In this document: positions 38,263 through 53,460 of the stretch, piece after piece
Layout: every line of letters begins with the position of its first letter
Numbering within the stretch: the stretch's first letter is position 1
NCBI GenBank assembly: GCA_013399855.1
Contig: VXAY01012530.1
Coordinates: 6,749,881-6,813,880, forward strand
Source of the DNA: Oxyruncus cristatus
Taxonomy: Eukaryota; Chordata; Aves; Passeriformes; Cotingidae
DNA: 64,000 nucleotides
Direction of reading: 5' to 3'
Notes under the pieces: generated by a model
What the model was told of the DNA's origin: nothing
Databases searched by the model: none
What the model saw: only the letters and a program-made list of their open reading frames with translations
Translations under genes and position numbers: made by a program

Positions 38263-39808
38263 CTTAAAAAAAAAAAAACAAAAAGGAATATGAACCACTA
38301 ATAAAATTTTCGGTTTCATTTTATCAAGAGAAATGTAAGCATAAAACTATTTTAAAAAGTCTCACTTAATGATCAACAAAGCCCTTCTCTGTTCAACTCC
38401 TTAACAACATAAAATTTACCTACTGTAAAACACAATGCATAACATTCACTAAATTCCACTTTAACCAAATGCACAGCTTCAGCCTGAGAGATATTGTCCT
38501 CTTGATCAAGGCAGAATGAATTACAGTGGCTCAGCGTTTCTTATGACAGGGTCTACAGTTAACACAAGATTATTTGTGGCAGCTGAAAGTAGTCTTGAAA
38601 TAAAACTAGGCTGAGGGGCAGCTTTTTTGAAATGTAAGGTCAACTTCCACTCTCAGTGTTACCACTGTGATCCTGCTGGATGTCAGTGAGATTGCACTGG
38701 TGTAGCAGAGCAGAATTAGTCCCACAAGGCTGGTGTTATGTGATTCCTCCAGCTGAACTGCCTTCCATGTAAATTGCTGCAATTTTTTCCCACAATGCAT
38801 TAGAAAAGAGCACAGATGAATCAACAATAGGTGCTTTGCAATACCACAAACTAAATTACCCGTTGCCTAAAATAGGCTTCTTGTATTACTCAGGCACTGT
38901 GAATCAGCAAGGACACATCATATTCATAACAGACTGGGAGAAATAAAAGTCCCAAAGCCACTCTAACTGCAGAGAGCTTGAACAGCAATTAGTAAATTTG
39001 CATGTTGAGCATAACACATAATAGAAGCTCTTGTTTTTCAAAAAGTCCTGAATATTAAAAGGTGAATCTCAGATCTCTTAAAACCGTTTCTCCATATGTG
39101 CCTAGTCAGTCTCACATTTAATTATTGTCAGTTACTTACAATCTTGACTCAGGGCTTTTAATATATATATTGTTTGACTTGTCACAATAAAATATTAAAC
39201 TGCATCACACACTGCTGCTTCTCAAACTGCTCCTTCACCTGTCCATTAGCCAAGGCCACAGTGGGAGAGCAAAGAATTTGAGAGGGGAGTTAGAGCCCCC
39301 ATGCAAGAAGCAGTTCTCAGAAGGACAGCGGGGAATTACATGTTCCTGTCGCTGCCAGCTGAGATGGGAAAAGAAAGCAAAGTCCTGGGATGCAAGCTTC
39401 TCTTGTACCAAGACGAAAAAAGGCTTGCTATGTCTTCTGAAGTGAAGTATAGCATAGAAGCAAGTGATTTATTTTGAGAATGGTTATCATGAATAAAGCT
39501 GAAAAAAACCCCAACCTCAGTAATTTTAACGTTTTCTTTAGATTAATTATCAGTAATTGCTAAGATCAGACTGACAACATCAAAGAAGGATAAATCCATA
39601 ATTTTCTAAAATACCAGGCGACACTGGGGGGTTTTCTGTTGGGGTTTGGGGTTTTTTTTAATCAAATCTCCATATCAGATTTGGTGTTGTCGGTTTTCTG
39701 CTCATGACATTGGAGAGTTTCACCAGTGTTCTAAAAAAATCTGATTGAAATTGGACTTAAAAAATTACATGTCTACAAACATACAAATAGAGTCAAAGGT
39801 AAACATAC
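38263..39808 (-). other. NEBL: NEBL intron 6
   Basis: 1,546 bases. Contains the relic at 38640-38726. Confidence 0.92.
38640..38726. repeat. Ancient amniote repeat relic
   Basis: 'gatgtcagtgagattgcact', then 'ggtgtagcagagcagaatta', resembles the second arm of the same palindromic family ('gtcaatggagttacaccggtgtaac...agcagaatttggccc'). Intron 6. Confidence 0.45.
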
Positions 39809-39910
39809 ATCACTTATTATCTTTGTTATCTCAGTTGCCATCTTTATGTCTGGCCTGTTCAGCACTTCAGTGTACCTATGAGTATCTTGCACATCCTTCT
39901 TATAGGATAC
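39809..39910 (-). CDS. NEBL: NEBL exon 6: nebulin repeat
   Basis: Thirty-four codons from VSYKKDVQDTHRYTE to KIISD, with a GACAG acceptor and a GTATGT donor. The R-P-D-I-K-M-A-T core is conserved with mammalian nebulette. The terminal S-D plus exon 7 AEYK forms a canonical SDxxYK. Confidence 0.95.
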
Positions 39911-42900
39911 CTGTCAAACAAAAAACAGTTTTGTTTAAAATAAACAAAAATATTTGAAGTTTATAAATAAGCTTTGAATGACCTATCAACTCAGACATCA
40001 AATTCAATAGAACTCTGCCTAATTTATTCCAACACAGTTCTGTTTGACAGGGATTATATAGTAAGACACACACACAGGTTACCATGGCAAGGAAGAAATT
40101 CAGAAGCATAAAATACAATATGAAAATGAAAAATGGTTTTGCCTGGAAGCATAGTAGAAAAGACCAAAAATTAGGTTTTACCATTAAATTTCATAGGACT
40201 TTTAAGACTACAGCTTTTTTTTTCCTATGTTGTATTCTTTTTTAATATAAACTAACCCCACCTCTGTTACCGAGTACTGCAGCCTAGCAGATTGCAGCTC
40301 CACTGAACAGAAACTGTAATTCTTCCACAGTGAATGTCTTTATACTAGACAGCCATGTAGCTGGTATGTAATTCAGTGTAATACAACTCTACCTCAGCAT
40401 CCCCACAACGCCACTTATCTGCTCCTTTACACAATAATGGGAACAAGAAGGTTGAGTGTTCCATCATGTTGAGTACAACACTGAATCTTTCTGTTTGTGC
40501 AAAAGCAACTACTACAGTGAATGGGCTCAGAAAACTTTGGCCAGCAGGCTAAACTACAGGTAGAAGAGTCCAAACATTCTCCATTTAGCAAAGCAATCAC
40601 AGGAACAACATAGACCTCAGGGACATTACAGAGCTCTACAAGTTATCCTTCTTTTCCCTCTCCAGGGTTGTGAACTTTTTCCTTGCTGTAGCACGTGTGC
40701 CAATCTAAACCAATTTCCAAGGGCTATCTTAATTTAATTATTCTGAATTATTAGGAAAATCATCCCTGGTCAAAAGTGTCTGACTAACTGAAGTTTCAGG
40801 CAAAAGTTAGAGAACATAAAATAAAGTTTCCAGGAAACAGACAGTATCAGAATAATTCCTGGTTTACTGGAAAATCTTTAAGGTTTTCTGCTATTGCTTC
40901 ACGAAGTTAATCAACCTCTCAAGATAGTATTTCACTAGCAAGAAAGTTCCCAGCTTGAAGCTTCTCATCATAACCTCTGGTCCTATTTTCAATGTAAAGT
41001 TTCACTCTGGGTACAATGCAACAAACTCATAAACTGCAGCAGTCAGTGACAAATATAATTTGTGGACATGTTATTGCAAAAAGAAAAGAAAAAAACTCTC
41101 TTTTTGGCAAATATTTTACATGCAACAGGAAAGTAATTTTGCGTCCATATGGCTTCAGCTAAGTAGACAAGCTAAACAGGCTTCACTGTTGGCTGCTTGC
41201 CCACAAATAGATCTTATAATTTTTAATCTGCCATGAGTGACACACAAGTGTAATCACTGATAAAGTAAACAAACAAATAGATTGGATGAATACAGCCCGA
41301 AGTATCACACACCTAGAAAACAGAAGTTGATTTTCAGAGCTGGTTTAAACCACTGGAAGATTTATTTTGGTTATGTTTAGATATTTTTAAGAAACTAGAT
41401 GTCCAGAGAAGCATTTTAAATTCAGGACTTTACATGAATTTAGTTAATTATTGCTGTTCATCCTAATGACCACATGAAGTGAGGTGAAAACCACAAAGGC
41501 AGCAGAAACAGGTTTCTGAATAGCACCCTATCACCCATGTAAATTGCAAATTAAAGGCCAGCATATGTGCTCAAAATAGAAATTAGGAATATAGTGAATT
41601 TAACATCAGAGAATCAAGAGCAGCGGTGATAAAGTTGAGGAAATGTGGTCACTTATTGCTCCCAAATGACATGGTCGTATAGTACATGAAATAATGGATT
41701 GTGGTTAATTTCAGGAAAAAAGGGGGGGAGAAATAAGACAGTGACAGTCCTTTATATTTCACCGTTTCCAATTATACTAGATGCAAGGCCAATTGCTATA
41801 CCTTTTCCTGAGTGAATTATTATTCTTCCTGCACCTAAACCAGTATACCTATTACTTATGTCGGAGGGAAAGTCATCTAGCATTTTACAAATGTCTGCAA
41901 TATATATTTGCTCCATTCTGCAGCTTGTCATACTCCAGTGAGAATAAAAATGTTATGCAGCAGAACAGTAGTTTGTCAGAGGTAGGCCAAAGAAAGAAAA
42001 AATATGTTTCCCATTTCCTGAATAACCTCAATCCCTGGATGCTGACCCTTTCCCATTGGGACACTGTGCTGGCCTCTATTATACAGCTGCTATTCTGTTC
42101 CATCTAGTGATTTTTTTTTATTATTTTTTTTAATAGTGCTATGTTAGAACAGTAAAACCAGAGCTATTCTGAGAGAGCAGGGGAACAGATGTAGACAGGG
42201 CAAAGCAACCAGCTTGGTGTGTGTACCCATGGGCATCAAGAAGACAGAAAGTGAAGAAGACTGCAAGAGGGGAGAAGCAACAAAAGAAAGGAAACACCAG
42301 AAGTACTCAGGAAAGGGGCCATCTTTTCTCCTGAGTTGGTTCAGCTCCTTACCAAGGAGTACCCTGGTTCGTACCCTGACTGGAATTTCCGGGCATTACA
42401 CGATGCCCTTACTCAATATTCACTTACAAGAGGCTGCTCAGGCCCTACCAAAAAACATCGCCAAAGGCTCAAGAATTGCTCCTTTTCATGAGGACCACAG
42501 ATTTACAAAAAATCTGCTCCCATTGACCTTTGCACAGTAAAAAGTAACTGAGATACCAACAACTTTAGAGCAGAAGTGGAAGAACTAAATGGAGAGTTAC
42601 AGCAGACCACTTAGTAATGCAAGTGAGAAAGAAGGAAGAACTAAAAGAGAAAAAAAAAATGTACCATCTCGAGTTTTGAAGTTGAAAACAGTAAATTACA
42701 AATACCAACTAAATTTAAAGTAGGTTTCTATCCCAATTTGAAATTACAATAAAAAGTGGTTACATAGTTGAATATTTTTAAGAAATTATAATCTGAACAA
42801 AAGACATTTCTCATCTTTAATCCCAAATGTGATTACATACTACAATGTAATATGCGACTAGCTTTTGCAAAGCATGAAAAATATTCAGGGCCTGCTCATA

Positions 42901-45777
42901 ATTAGTAGACTGATTTTAATACGGCCAACCATGCAGCTCTTATAAAAAGGCACAAGGTCCACGGAGGATAAACATGCTGATCTATTTAGTCCAGCTGAGG
43001 GTCCTGAAGATGCTTCACCTTTCATGATGGTGCCAGTGGAATGTACTACAGTGCCATAAAGTAAACAGATTTCTTAAAATGCTGTAAAACACCTCAGGTT
43101 GTCAGTCAACAAACAGAAACTTCTACATCATGAGCCAAGTAAACTTGGGTTTAAGAGATTGAGAACATTCCTTCAATCTTTTATCTTCTCACCTTTTCCA
43201 ATATCAAAACTATTCCAAGCTATAGGTAACAAATTATTAAAATATGCACGAGCAGCAATGAACACATTTTGTCCTCTTAAAATGCATGCACAGAAGCCAA
43301 AAAGAAGCTGGGCACACCTATCTGCATGAGAATTTGTCTCTTACTGTTTGTCCCTGCTTAATATTTTCCAAGAGCTATAAGTTCCCTAACTAATAGCCTG
43401 TCAGCTGTGTCTCTGCCCCCTGTTCTCTCATCTGCACTTTCGGGTCCATCAACACTAAGAAAGTGACTAGCTGGTGACAATCATCATTGGTAACAGCTTT
43501 TCTGATTCCCACTCAAAGGATGTTGAAAACTGTTTTCCGGCTTGAGTAGAAGAGACAAACACATTTCAGGCCCATTACAGATTGATGCAGTCATCCTTTC
43601 CAGTAATGGGCTTGAAAATTGATTGGTCCCAATTACATCAGGAGTAAACATCATTTTCAGCACCAATTGGAAGTGGTCCAGGGGGACCCACTGTTGACAA
43701 CCACTGTCAGCAGAAAGTTAGTCAGTGAAAGGTGATTTTTCTAATGCAGATGCTGAACAGAGAGCCAGGAGAAGCTTCACTTTAACATAGTCTGCATCAA
43801 AACAAACATCAGCATTCAGGTATGTTACTGTCATAGGTTATATAGTTACTGATGGTGTTTAAGTGCATTAGGTTTAAGATCTGCTGATTTGGTTTAAACA
43901 GAAAGAACGTACTTTTTTTTGTGTGCAGATTGTGACTGCACAATATCCTGAACATGTAAAAAACCTTACTCCTAGGACAATATAGACTTCTTAAATATTC
44001 AAATTTAGATGGTGAGTGAAACATATAAATGATTGTTACTGGCATTATGTGGAGTGGCGAGTGTATACATATACATCAAAAGTTCGCCCAACTGTCAACT
44101 AACATTTTAAAAGTCGTAAAAGAAAAGACACCAGGGCTCCAACCTCAGATCTACAAACTGTCTTTTAAATGTCCACATATGAGTCTATTGCAGATTTCCT
44201 CTTTGTAAAATCAGAACCCTTTCCTTATTTCATACCATGTAATGCTGTGAGGAGAATCAGTACTTTTAACCAAGTAGAACGTTTAAATTGCTGTACAAAT
44301 ATTTAACAGTGTTTTCTTATTCATAATGTCCAGTGATGAACCAGGGCATGGAACACACAAAACCGTGATCCACAGTTTTGAGTACCTTCATCAAATGCTT
44401 CAAGCAGCTTCCATGTAGGCACAATGTGGCAAGTGGTTTCTTTGCTTTAGAAACTTAGTTGTCATGTCATTTCACTGTCCAGTTACATTCTTCCTCCACA
44501 TGATCCTCAGCTACACACTTGGTAAAACAGTATTTTGTGACCTGATGTTTTTTTAAAGGGTCACCCCCTAGTTTTGGTCCCAAGTTTGGAAACTTCAAGA
44601 TGAGCTAAATGACATCAGCCAAGCAGAGACATAAAGCAGGCTGATGATCCCTACTTCATTGTTCTGCAAATGACTTTGTGTGCCAAAGTCACATCATTAA
44701 CATTCACTTCACAAAACACAAACACAATTTGTAGACAAAAGTACTCTGGTTTGGATAAACATGCTTTCGTCCAAGCATTCTGTAGTATTTTAATTCTTTT
44801 TCAAGTATATTTCCTATCGTTAAAAAAATCTGTTTTGTTTGAGAACAATTTTCTTCAGTCTAATATGAAAAAGAGAAAATTTATTTTCTTATACATGATC
44901 ACATTGTTCAGGAGATTTTACAGTATTTCCCTGGCACACAGCTTCTGCCCACACTTATACATAAGCATATTAATGATATTCAAAGTTGTGTGAAAACCTA
45001 TAGCACAAGACAGTTTCAAAATGTCAGCACAGTTGTTTTGTAAGATGAATATAGTTTTAATTTTTAAAGGAAATTACACATTTCACAGAGTTGAGTATAA
45101 ATGTCAGCCCTATTGTAAGGCTGCAGAAATAGTCTTAAACACATCCTAATCCTATTAGATACAAACCCTCCATGTAAAGGTTGAATTGAGTTGGAAGAGT
45201 ATTGTAGGTAAATATGCATTCTGCTCCCATAGGTAAACTGTACTGAGTGGTGGATAGAAGAACTTTGTCCTCCTAGCCCCTCTATAGTTTCCCTTCTTTT
45301 CCCCTGCACTTTCAAAGCCATGATTACACACAGAGCCTCAGTTTGGAAAGACAAATGCTCCACATTTGGGATGCTCACTATCCCATGCTCTGAATCAAAG
45401 ATGAAAACTCACACAGTTCTTAATTAAACCTGTACTGACAAACCAAGGAATCCACAGCTATTCACCATGAAGCTCACAGGAGCTGTGTAACTTTGCTGAA
45501 CAGTAACTGGACTTATGTAACTTTCTCCTTTATGTGTGATAAAAATACATCCCCATTGTACTGCAGTTATTCATGAGCAACCAGAAAGAATTTGTTCTTA
45601 AACAAATTAAACTAACAGGTTAGAGTTTTATGTTGGATATGGATGGTTTGTTTGATTTTTTCAAGTTTGCTCAGGCTGAAAGTAATTTCCTTAATATTTT
45701 TTCATTATTTTTAACATGCTGTTAAAAGTTCTCATTTACCAAAATATTCCTCCCTCCTACGTTGCCTTCGTTTCCTT

Positions 45778-45822
<45 letters not shown>

Positions 45823-47658
45823 TGCTTTAAGAGTGAAAGAAGATGAAACAACTCAATTTCATTTATCCTCACATCTGTACCCTGCTCTCCTTAATTCTGT
45901 TAGCAGGTGATGCACAGCTGTAGAAGGGGAATGGGTTTTGCACTAGCATACTATACCTCAGACCATGATGAATTTGATACAGAAACTCATCTCATATTCC
46001 TCCTGGTCCCACCACTTTCTCTGAGAAGGATTCACATCTCTCTTTCCAATGCTATTTTCTTCCCTAGTAGTCCACCATCATTCCTACTGCTAGGTAAAAA
46101 ATCCCTCTGGTTTGTGGGGAGAGACATTCACGTTTCCAGCTCCTATGCCCTGTCAGTGTGACATCCCGATGCTTCCAACAGCAGAGACAGACAGAGTTTG
46201 ACAGGAAGAGGGAATTCTGTAATCAAGGCAGGTTGCAAATTACTGCTGGGAGTTCCAATGTAGGTATTTCCCAGTAGAAGAAAAAGTTATTCTTCAAACA
46301 TAATGCTTCCCTGAAGTTTTCCAGCAGCCTTTTAATCAGCAGCCAGCTGTCAAGATTCTGCACACACAGACATCTAACACTGGCATTTAGTTTTCAGCCT
46401 ACATAACCTAAGAGTGTTTGTTACACTGTCAGTGGGTAAGATAGGGTAAATTTAAGATAATTCAAAATGAACACCCAAGCTTCATTTTCTATATTGTTAG
46501 CAGCAAATAAAAATCCCATTTATCTAGGAAAAAAGAGTTGTAAAATGACATGTCTACCTGACTCATCTAACAAGAATGGAAATGGATCATAACTTTAAAG
46601 GTAATTACCCATCAGCTGTTCTTAATAGTTTTGTGTACCCTTTAAAATGACCTCACTATTTTAACCAATCTTCTCCTAAAATTTACTTTTCTTGTAAGTA
46701 AGCTTTTATAAAACCTAAAACTAACATAAGTTTTTCTTCAAAGTTGAGTTTATATCATTTAAGACACGGATCTGAATAGCATTTCTGCCCCAAGCAACAG
46801 TGCATTGAGCTACTATAAGCTAGCTTAACCATGAAATCAAACCTGACTTGATTCTAATTTAAAATGTAAATACTATTATTAGGCTTTTATACTGTGAAAA
46901 CCTACAAAACTTAAAGAAGATAACAAGCAGCTGAAAAACAAGAAAACCAACCAACTTTCAAAATATTGCTAAGTACTCCTAATTGTAGATTATTTATAAA
47001 TTATCTAAATAATACTACAAGAACAAATACTTTCATCAAATGGTATAAACCAGTGCCAGGCATCAAACTGAACTCTATGGCTCCCATTCTGTAAAATAAA
47101 TCACAAATTATTCTATTAAATTCTTTTAAACTTACTTGATATGTATTTATGAGATAGGAACAAAGTTATTCATGTGCATAAAGGTGTGCAAGAGCAAAGC
47201 AGAAACAGCCCACTGCTCTCCTCTGTACAGCACCCCTGAAGAACTATCCAAGTATTGACAGTATAAGACACTGAAATAACACTGCCATTCATGTAAATGA
47301 AGAGCTTTATATACTTTCAAAGTACAAGTAGCTACAAGTGAATTCAGAAAACCTGTTTGCAATTTTATTTCAAAGTGATAGCACTTAATAGCAGTTCAAA
47401 TAAACTCATAGCTGATAAAATAACTGATAAGGAGTAACAACCACTTTTCATTGCAATTCAGGGTAAAAGTCACATACTGTTAACTCATAGCATATTTTAT
47501 ACACACATCATGTCCCAAATAACTTCAGAGCAACTAATGTATAAAAATTACCAACAAATAAAATATGAAAATATTCCATGCTAATTCATTTCACTTAGCT
47601 GTAGCAGATGTATCTACCAAAAAACAAGCACAATAATTTCAGATGGGGGAGTACTTAC
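39911..47658 (-). other. NEBL: NEBL intron 5
   Basis: 7,748 bases, the largest complete intron. The 40-base poly(T) is the only feature I can name. Confidence 0.92.
45780..45819 (+). repeat. Poly(T) tract, 40 bases
   Basis: Forty uninterrupted T in intron 5. No adjoining retroelement body is evident on either side, so it is classed as a homopolymer and not a poly(A) tail. Confidence 0.95.
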
Positions 47659-47769
47659 ATCACTCTGGTGTTTGCTGACTTCCATGGCATGCTTAACATC
47701 TGGAGGCTCCTTCATTCGTGCGTAATCTGAAGTTCCTTTCTCAGCATCATGTTTTTGTTTATAGAGAAC
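47659..47769 (-). CDS. NEBL: NEBL exon 5: nebulin repeat
   Basis: Thirty-seven codons from VLYKQKHDAEKGTSDYA to SKHQSD, with a CAG acceptor and a GTAAGT donor. It contains M-K-E-P-P-D-V-K-H-A-M-E-V, closely matching the mammalian module. The closing S-D meets VSYK of exon 6 to form SDVSYK. Confidence 0.95.
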
Positions 47770-50700
47770 CTGAAAGGAGCAACATTATACTTTTGTGACC
47801 TGAGCAGAGCAGGTATAATAACATGAGCCGGGTTAAACCCAGTGTCATAGTGTGCCTGTATGGAGGAAGATACAAAATAAATAGTTAAACTCCTTAATGG
47901 AACTAGAACCTTGAAATGAGAGCAGCTTCTTCCCAAACCAGAAACATCTAAGGTAGAGTCAGCAGAGAGATTTCTCTGCATCTGTTATTGCAACACAGGC
48001 ATGAGTGGACAGGGGGAAGAAAAAGCAACATACAGAAACAGAAAAATAAGCTTAACAAGGTGAGAAGACAGACGGGGGGGAAGGATAAGCAAAAGCTTTT
48101 TATTTGCTCAAAACACACCATTTTCAGGGAGAAAAAAAGTTTATGCATTTCTCATAAGCAAACAGTTTTACATTAAATATTCATAGCCCAAACTTCCTTT
48201 TCTCCTGCTGCTAGGAAACTACTAGCACAACATGCACTTTGACTAGCCCCCAAGTTCACAAAGAAAAATTATATTTACATTCAACTAACACCATGGTAAA
48301 GGACAATGTAATTGAATTGTGAGTTTGTAAACACATTTATTTTTATAATAGAAACTGAGCTCAACGTTGGGCATTCATCCAGTTTTCACTGTACTGTGTT
48401 ACACTTACATATACATGCATTCCTATACCAGAACTGCCTGAAAAGTTGATCTTGCACTTATCCTTGTCAGAAGCTTTTAGGCTTATATTAAGAAAATTCA
48501 CCAGGTTTTGATGCCTAAAAAGCAGCAAGCATCAAGACAATTCATTTTCTAACAGCTCTCATGAACAAGCACTAAAATAATCCCCAAGGAAACAGCAAAT
48601 ACTAAGTAAGATTGATAGATGATCAGAAGAAGTACTGAAACTAGAACCTGTGATAGCAATAGAAGAATACTGTGAAAGTTTTGAGAGAACTCTCAACTAT
48701 GGTGATTCAGGCTCTTTTAGGACAGGATAATAGAACTGTGAGAAAATGTTGTATCTGTTTCTGTTTAAAGTAGCACGATTTCGTCTGTCACAGAGTAGGG
48801 TGCCCAAGGCAATATGTTAGTATCTGCCCTGACTATCTCGGATTTCAAAATAATATATAGGCTGAGAGATTAAGACAAAAAGGAGGGGAAGGGGGCATTT
48901 TTCCACTGCTACTATGTGAATGGAATTATCAAATCAGGAAACTTAAAATGTGCCACCTCCTTATGCAGTGTAACATGATCAGGCCTCTGGAGAAACAAAC
49001 ACAACTTAAATTGAAACAAAAAGAGTCCATAACTTGCCTACACTGGCAAACGGAAAAGCACACAATCTTCAACAAGACTGAAGCATCACTAACAAATGAT
49101 TCTCTGCAAAAGTGTAATTACTATACAAACATATGCCACAAAAACTCTTTTGCAACTTCTCCTTGCTTACACTGTCACTTTTAAGACATTCCCTACCTAA
49201 CACCATTCTGAAAAGCAGCCTCATACAGTTCCAAAATCGACTAATTTACAAATATGTCATTACATTACAACTTTGCTGGTTCAACATCTCTATTTTTCTC
49301 TTGGCAAGTGGGCTACATAACCAAGACATCAAAACACAACAGCACATCAACTCCCATCATGAGAAAATTAACAGAAATTAAAATTAAGTATCCAGTATCT
49401 TGGGAATAGATGACCATTTGTTTATTAATGCAGTAATATTTCACTTGCTATTTGGCATCTGTGTTCTTCCTATCTTTTCACATTATTCTCATTAACTCAC
49501 TGAAGTAATCTAGAAGCAGTCACAGGTTAGGAGGAGTTCAAAGGCTGTCTAGTTTAGTTCTGGACATTTTAGTGCAAAACTCTTCCTAGATTTGTAAATC
49601 AGTTCCAAGGAAGCATGAAAGAATAACTATTATTATTTCATCAATATTCTTAGAACCATTATTTTACAGGGTAGCATGCGTACATTTATTTCTTACCTCA
49701 TGCTAATTTTCAAGTTTTAGCTAAACTGAACTTCCTTTATGAAATCTGCATAAGAAACTACTCTACAGAGAGATCAAGCATTACAGGTCACTGACATAAC
49801 CTCTACCCTTTAGTGGCACCATTTATTAACTTGAGAAATACAAGGCAATTATTTAAGTAGGTATGACTTCAGATTGAACTAATTTGTAAGTACTCATTCT
49901 TTATTTTTCTTATCTCTCTTGTACACCACTGTGTCAATAGGAAGCTGCATTAAGGAGGGCTTTGTGCTCTTTTAACCTAACTCTGACCCTCTGTTTTGTC
50001 ATACTTTAAACACTATTATATTTTTTTATGTATTTCCCTTTATAGTCAGTAAGCTGAGCTCTGAACTTAAAATCCACAAAGCAGGATTTTGTAGGAGGAA
50101 ATGTTCAAGAACACAGAAAACGTCATTTTAATCTCTACACAGAGAATTAGATTATCCAGTGTATTTATTTAAAACAAAAGTATAGAAGTCCAGGAGACTA
50201 ATACCTGCCACCATAAAACAGAGGAAATCTCAAACATGGCATTTCATACCATAAAAAAAAATAAAGAATTACATAGAACAGTCTGATAATGTGTAATATG
50301 ATTCTAAGTGATGCAGTAAATCACAACATTTTTATTGTAGTAAAAGAAACCCTCTGAATCTTTCTCTGGAAGTTGAAAATATTGCTTAAGATTCACTTGG
50401 CTCATCAGCTTTAAAACCAAACAGAAAATACCGTTAAGCATTGACATATAGTTACTCTTTGAGATATTGCCTTGTGCAAAGGAGAAAATTAAACTGCCTT
50501 CAGTTTGCTTTAGATTATTCCTTTCAGATAAGAGGAAAAACAGTGCAATCGCTTCCTATGGCAGAAATAAAGTGATGAAAAAAGTGATGAAACACTTACT
50601 TTTTTTCAACATTGTTTTTCCTTCAAGCAATTTTAAATACCTTTATCATTGTTTGTGACACCTTATTAAAAAAAAATTGTTCTACGTAAGGAAGTATTCA

Positions 50701-51833
50701 GTATACTGAATCTTGTCTGATCTTCAAACAAGAAAAAGACTTCGCACAGAGCTAGCAATGATCAGAAGTTTTCCTTCAGAAATATTTTCCACAGGAAAAC
50801 TGCAATTTTTCAAAAAAATGTCCACTTCCTCTCAGGAAAATCAACATTGAAGGCTCCCTGCCTAGACTGCTCCCATCAATTTTGTTTTCTCATTGCAGAG
50901 AACAGGGAAATTGGTGAGAGCTTTTGCAGTCTGTCAAGGAGGGTGAAGTTACTCAGTGAGGACAGGGACTTCTCCTCTCTCTAGCTTACCCTGAGGACAA
51001 TGGTGACAAAAGTGAGAGAGGGAGGCATATCTGGATGCTCACCCTCAAGAAAGCTACTTAGAAGTCAACTGTCAAATTTTCTGTGTAGAGGAAAAAATGA
51101 AACTGAGAAAAGCCACCCAAGTATGTGGGACCAAGAAACTTCTTTTTCATTCTCCTGAAACATTTTTTCCCATAAAAAGTGTCGTGATTTTTTGGTCACA
51201 GTTTTAGATAGATGTCCTTCTCTATGAGTATTTATTTACATCTTTGTGCCAGTTCTGCATAAAAAACAACAGAACAAATGTGGGTTTCATGCAAAAGCCT
51301 ACAGAGGTGGTCTTGTTTCAGCCTCTCCTGAGTATCTTGAAAGGGAATTGAGCATGTATCAATACAGTCAACATGGGGGGAAAGCTCCACTGGAAGAGAA
51401 CCACATTTATCAGGGCACTGTACTCTCCATTGTGGCAAGATCCATATGTCAGTGCTGACCTTGCACAGCTGCAACCCTACAGAATGAGGTCCTGGCTCTG
51501 CTGAAGTTAGTGACAATTGCCATATGAGTTAAAGCATGCAAACGTGGTCAATGGTGCCATGGCAGTTTGTTTGCTCTGGAGAGGATAGTGTAGGTTAGGA
51601 ATGACTTCTTATGAAAAACAGGAAATTTCCCCTATTTGCCCCCAAGTTCCTTAATGATGAGCATGATTTGAAATAGTGTATCAAATTACTAAATTGGGCT
51701 AGATCTAGGTAGATTGAAGACAGAGCTGCTGGGTGGCAGCAGTACAGCAGCACTACTTCAGGAGCAAACATCAAATCATGGGAGAGACTATTTGCCGAGG
51801 GCACACCTGGGCAAGGAGATCCCCCAAAAGAGG

Positions 51834-51863
51834 TGTGCCAGCCTGTGCCAGCCTGTGCCAGCA
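51834..51863 (+). repeat. Short tandem repeat, 10-bp unit x3
   Basis: 'tgtgccagcc' repeated about three times in intron 4. Confidence 0.8.
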
Positions 51864-53395
51864 GGCAGCAGCAGGGAGAGTCAGTGGCTCTCTTTCTTTC
51901 CACACCATGATCCCCGAGTCCCGATGGAAGTGCTTGGCAGATGAGGCTACGAATCCTGCCAAGAACATGGCACCACAGAGCGAGAAAACTCCTGCTTGAT
52001 CTGGCTACAAAAGCATTCAAGCCCAGTATTTCATCCAAGAAGCACAAAAAAGGAGTCAAAGGTGTAAATCTGCTCTAATGTGGATGGGAAGGAGGATATG
52101 TACTCATATTTTCCACCTCTCAGGAAATCAGCACCTATTTAAAATCAGCTTATTGTAACTGAGAAACAGACTGCAGTTCTGTGCTTGCAGCAGCCTTTTT
52201 GCAGGAGGGCTTGGCATAGCGGCCAGCTGGTGCTGTTGTCTCTCCTTCCCATGGCCTATCCGTAGTCTCCTCCTCAAGTGATGACCTGTAAATTCACAAC
52301 CCCAGCTAGACAGATGCAGCAAAAACCCTCTCTGCCACATCCTGACCCAGCTGGAATGTGAAATCCTTGTATTAGCTACTTAGGTACCACAGTGATAGGC
52401 ACAACATGGATTAGATTTGAATACTGTGGAGAACATTTTCACTAGAAAATCCCCTGAGACCTCTCTCAAAGTAGCATTAAATTCAGGTCCACTGCAACAG
52501 TAACCACAAGTTAGAAAAATGTGTCAGCATATCTTTAAGTTTTATGGTAGATTATGATTTATAATGCAACTATTCCTAAGGGAATGGTATGAATTTTACA
52601 GGGAAAATTTCTGCTTAAATATCTCATCCTATATGCATATTTGTTTCTCTATGACTGTTGGATGATTGAAGAAAACCTTCAAAAACTATCAAATAAAAGT
52701 CAGTCTTTTCCTTAAAATGGTTTCACTTTTAGTCTCAGTTATTTATCTTTTCTGCCACATCACCAATGTTAATTAACCCCATTTGTGTAAACTAATGTAG
52801 AATGTAATAATTTGGAATGAATCCAGGAGTAAATCTGTGGCAAAATAGTTAACTAATGTTTTATAAATCAAACTAACGGTTTTAAAATGTTATGCAAGTT
52901 TAATTCCCAATTTATTTCTACTGTAATTCCTCTAATCACTCCCTTTTCGGTGAAATGTCACATTAATGTCATTTCAGCTACTGTGCTGCTTTAACTTGAG
53001 TGTATATATGTTCCTTTACAAACTATGAAAACTAAAATATATGTTATTATATATTTGCTTAATATAGCCTTGATTAAAACACTGTTTTATATCAAAACAT
53101 TTCTCTACAGGGTGTCCTGAGATTTCAGTCCTTCCTTTCGGTATTTTTCTTTGTCTGAAAAAATATCACTGCCTTAGAGGAATGAATATTGAAATACAGT
53201 CAATATTATGGATTTAGGAGCATGTTCACTTCACACACTGGCTGTATTAAACTATATCTTTAAGAGAGGAGAAAGTAATAACAAGAAAAATGTGGAAATG
53301 TTTAGTGGACAGAAAGTAATGACCATCTATCAGCTGTAATTCTCATGAGTAACAATGACAATCTCTAACTCCATTCATATTACACACACTTAACA

Positions 53396-53460
53396 TTCGC
53401 AATTCCATTGAGATCAATGGAAGTGAAGGGTCACCTGCTTACATTTAGGGTATTATATTT
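53396..53460. repeat. Possible ancient amniote repeat relic
   Basis: 'ccattgagatcaatggaagt' is close to the palindromic core of the family seen at 37748. Too short for a firm call. Intron 4. Confidence 0.3.

Noticed and set aside
51595..52059. 154-codon minus-strand ORF, the longest with CR1
   Set aside because: No recognisable domain, no nebulin pattern, no splice borders in phase with NEBL. It lies in a GC-richer, short-repeat-bearing intron stretch where long chance ORFs are expected.
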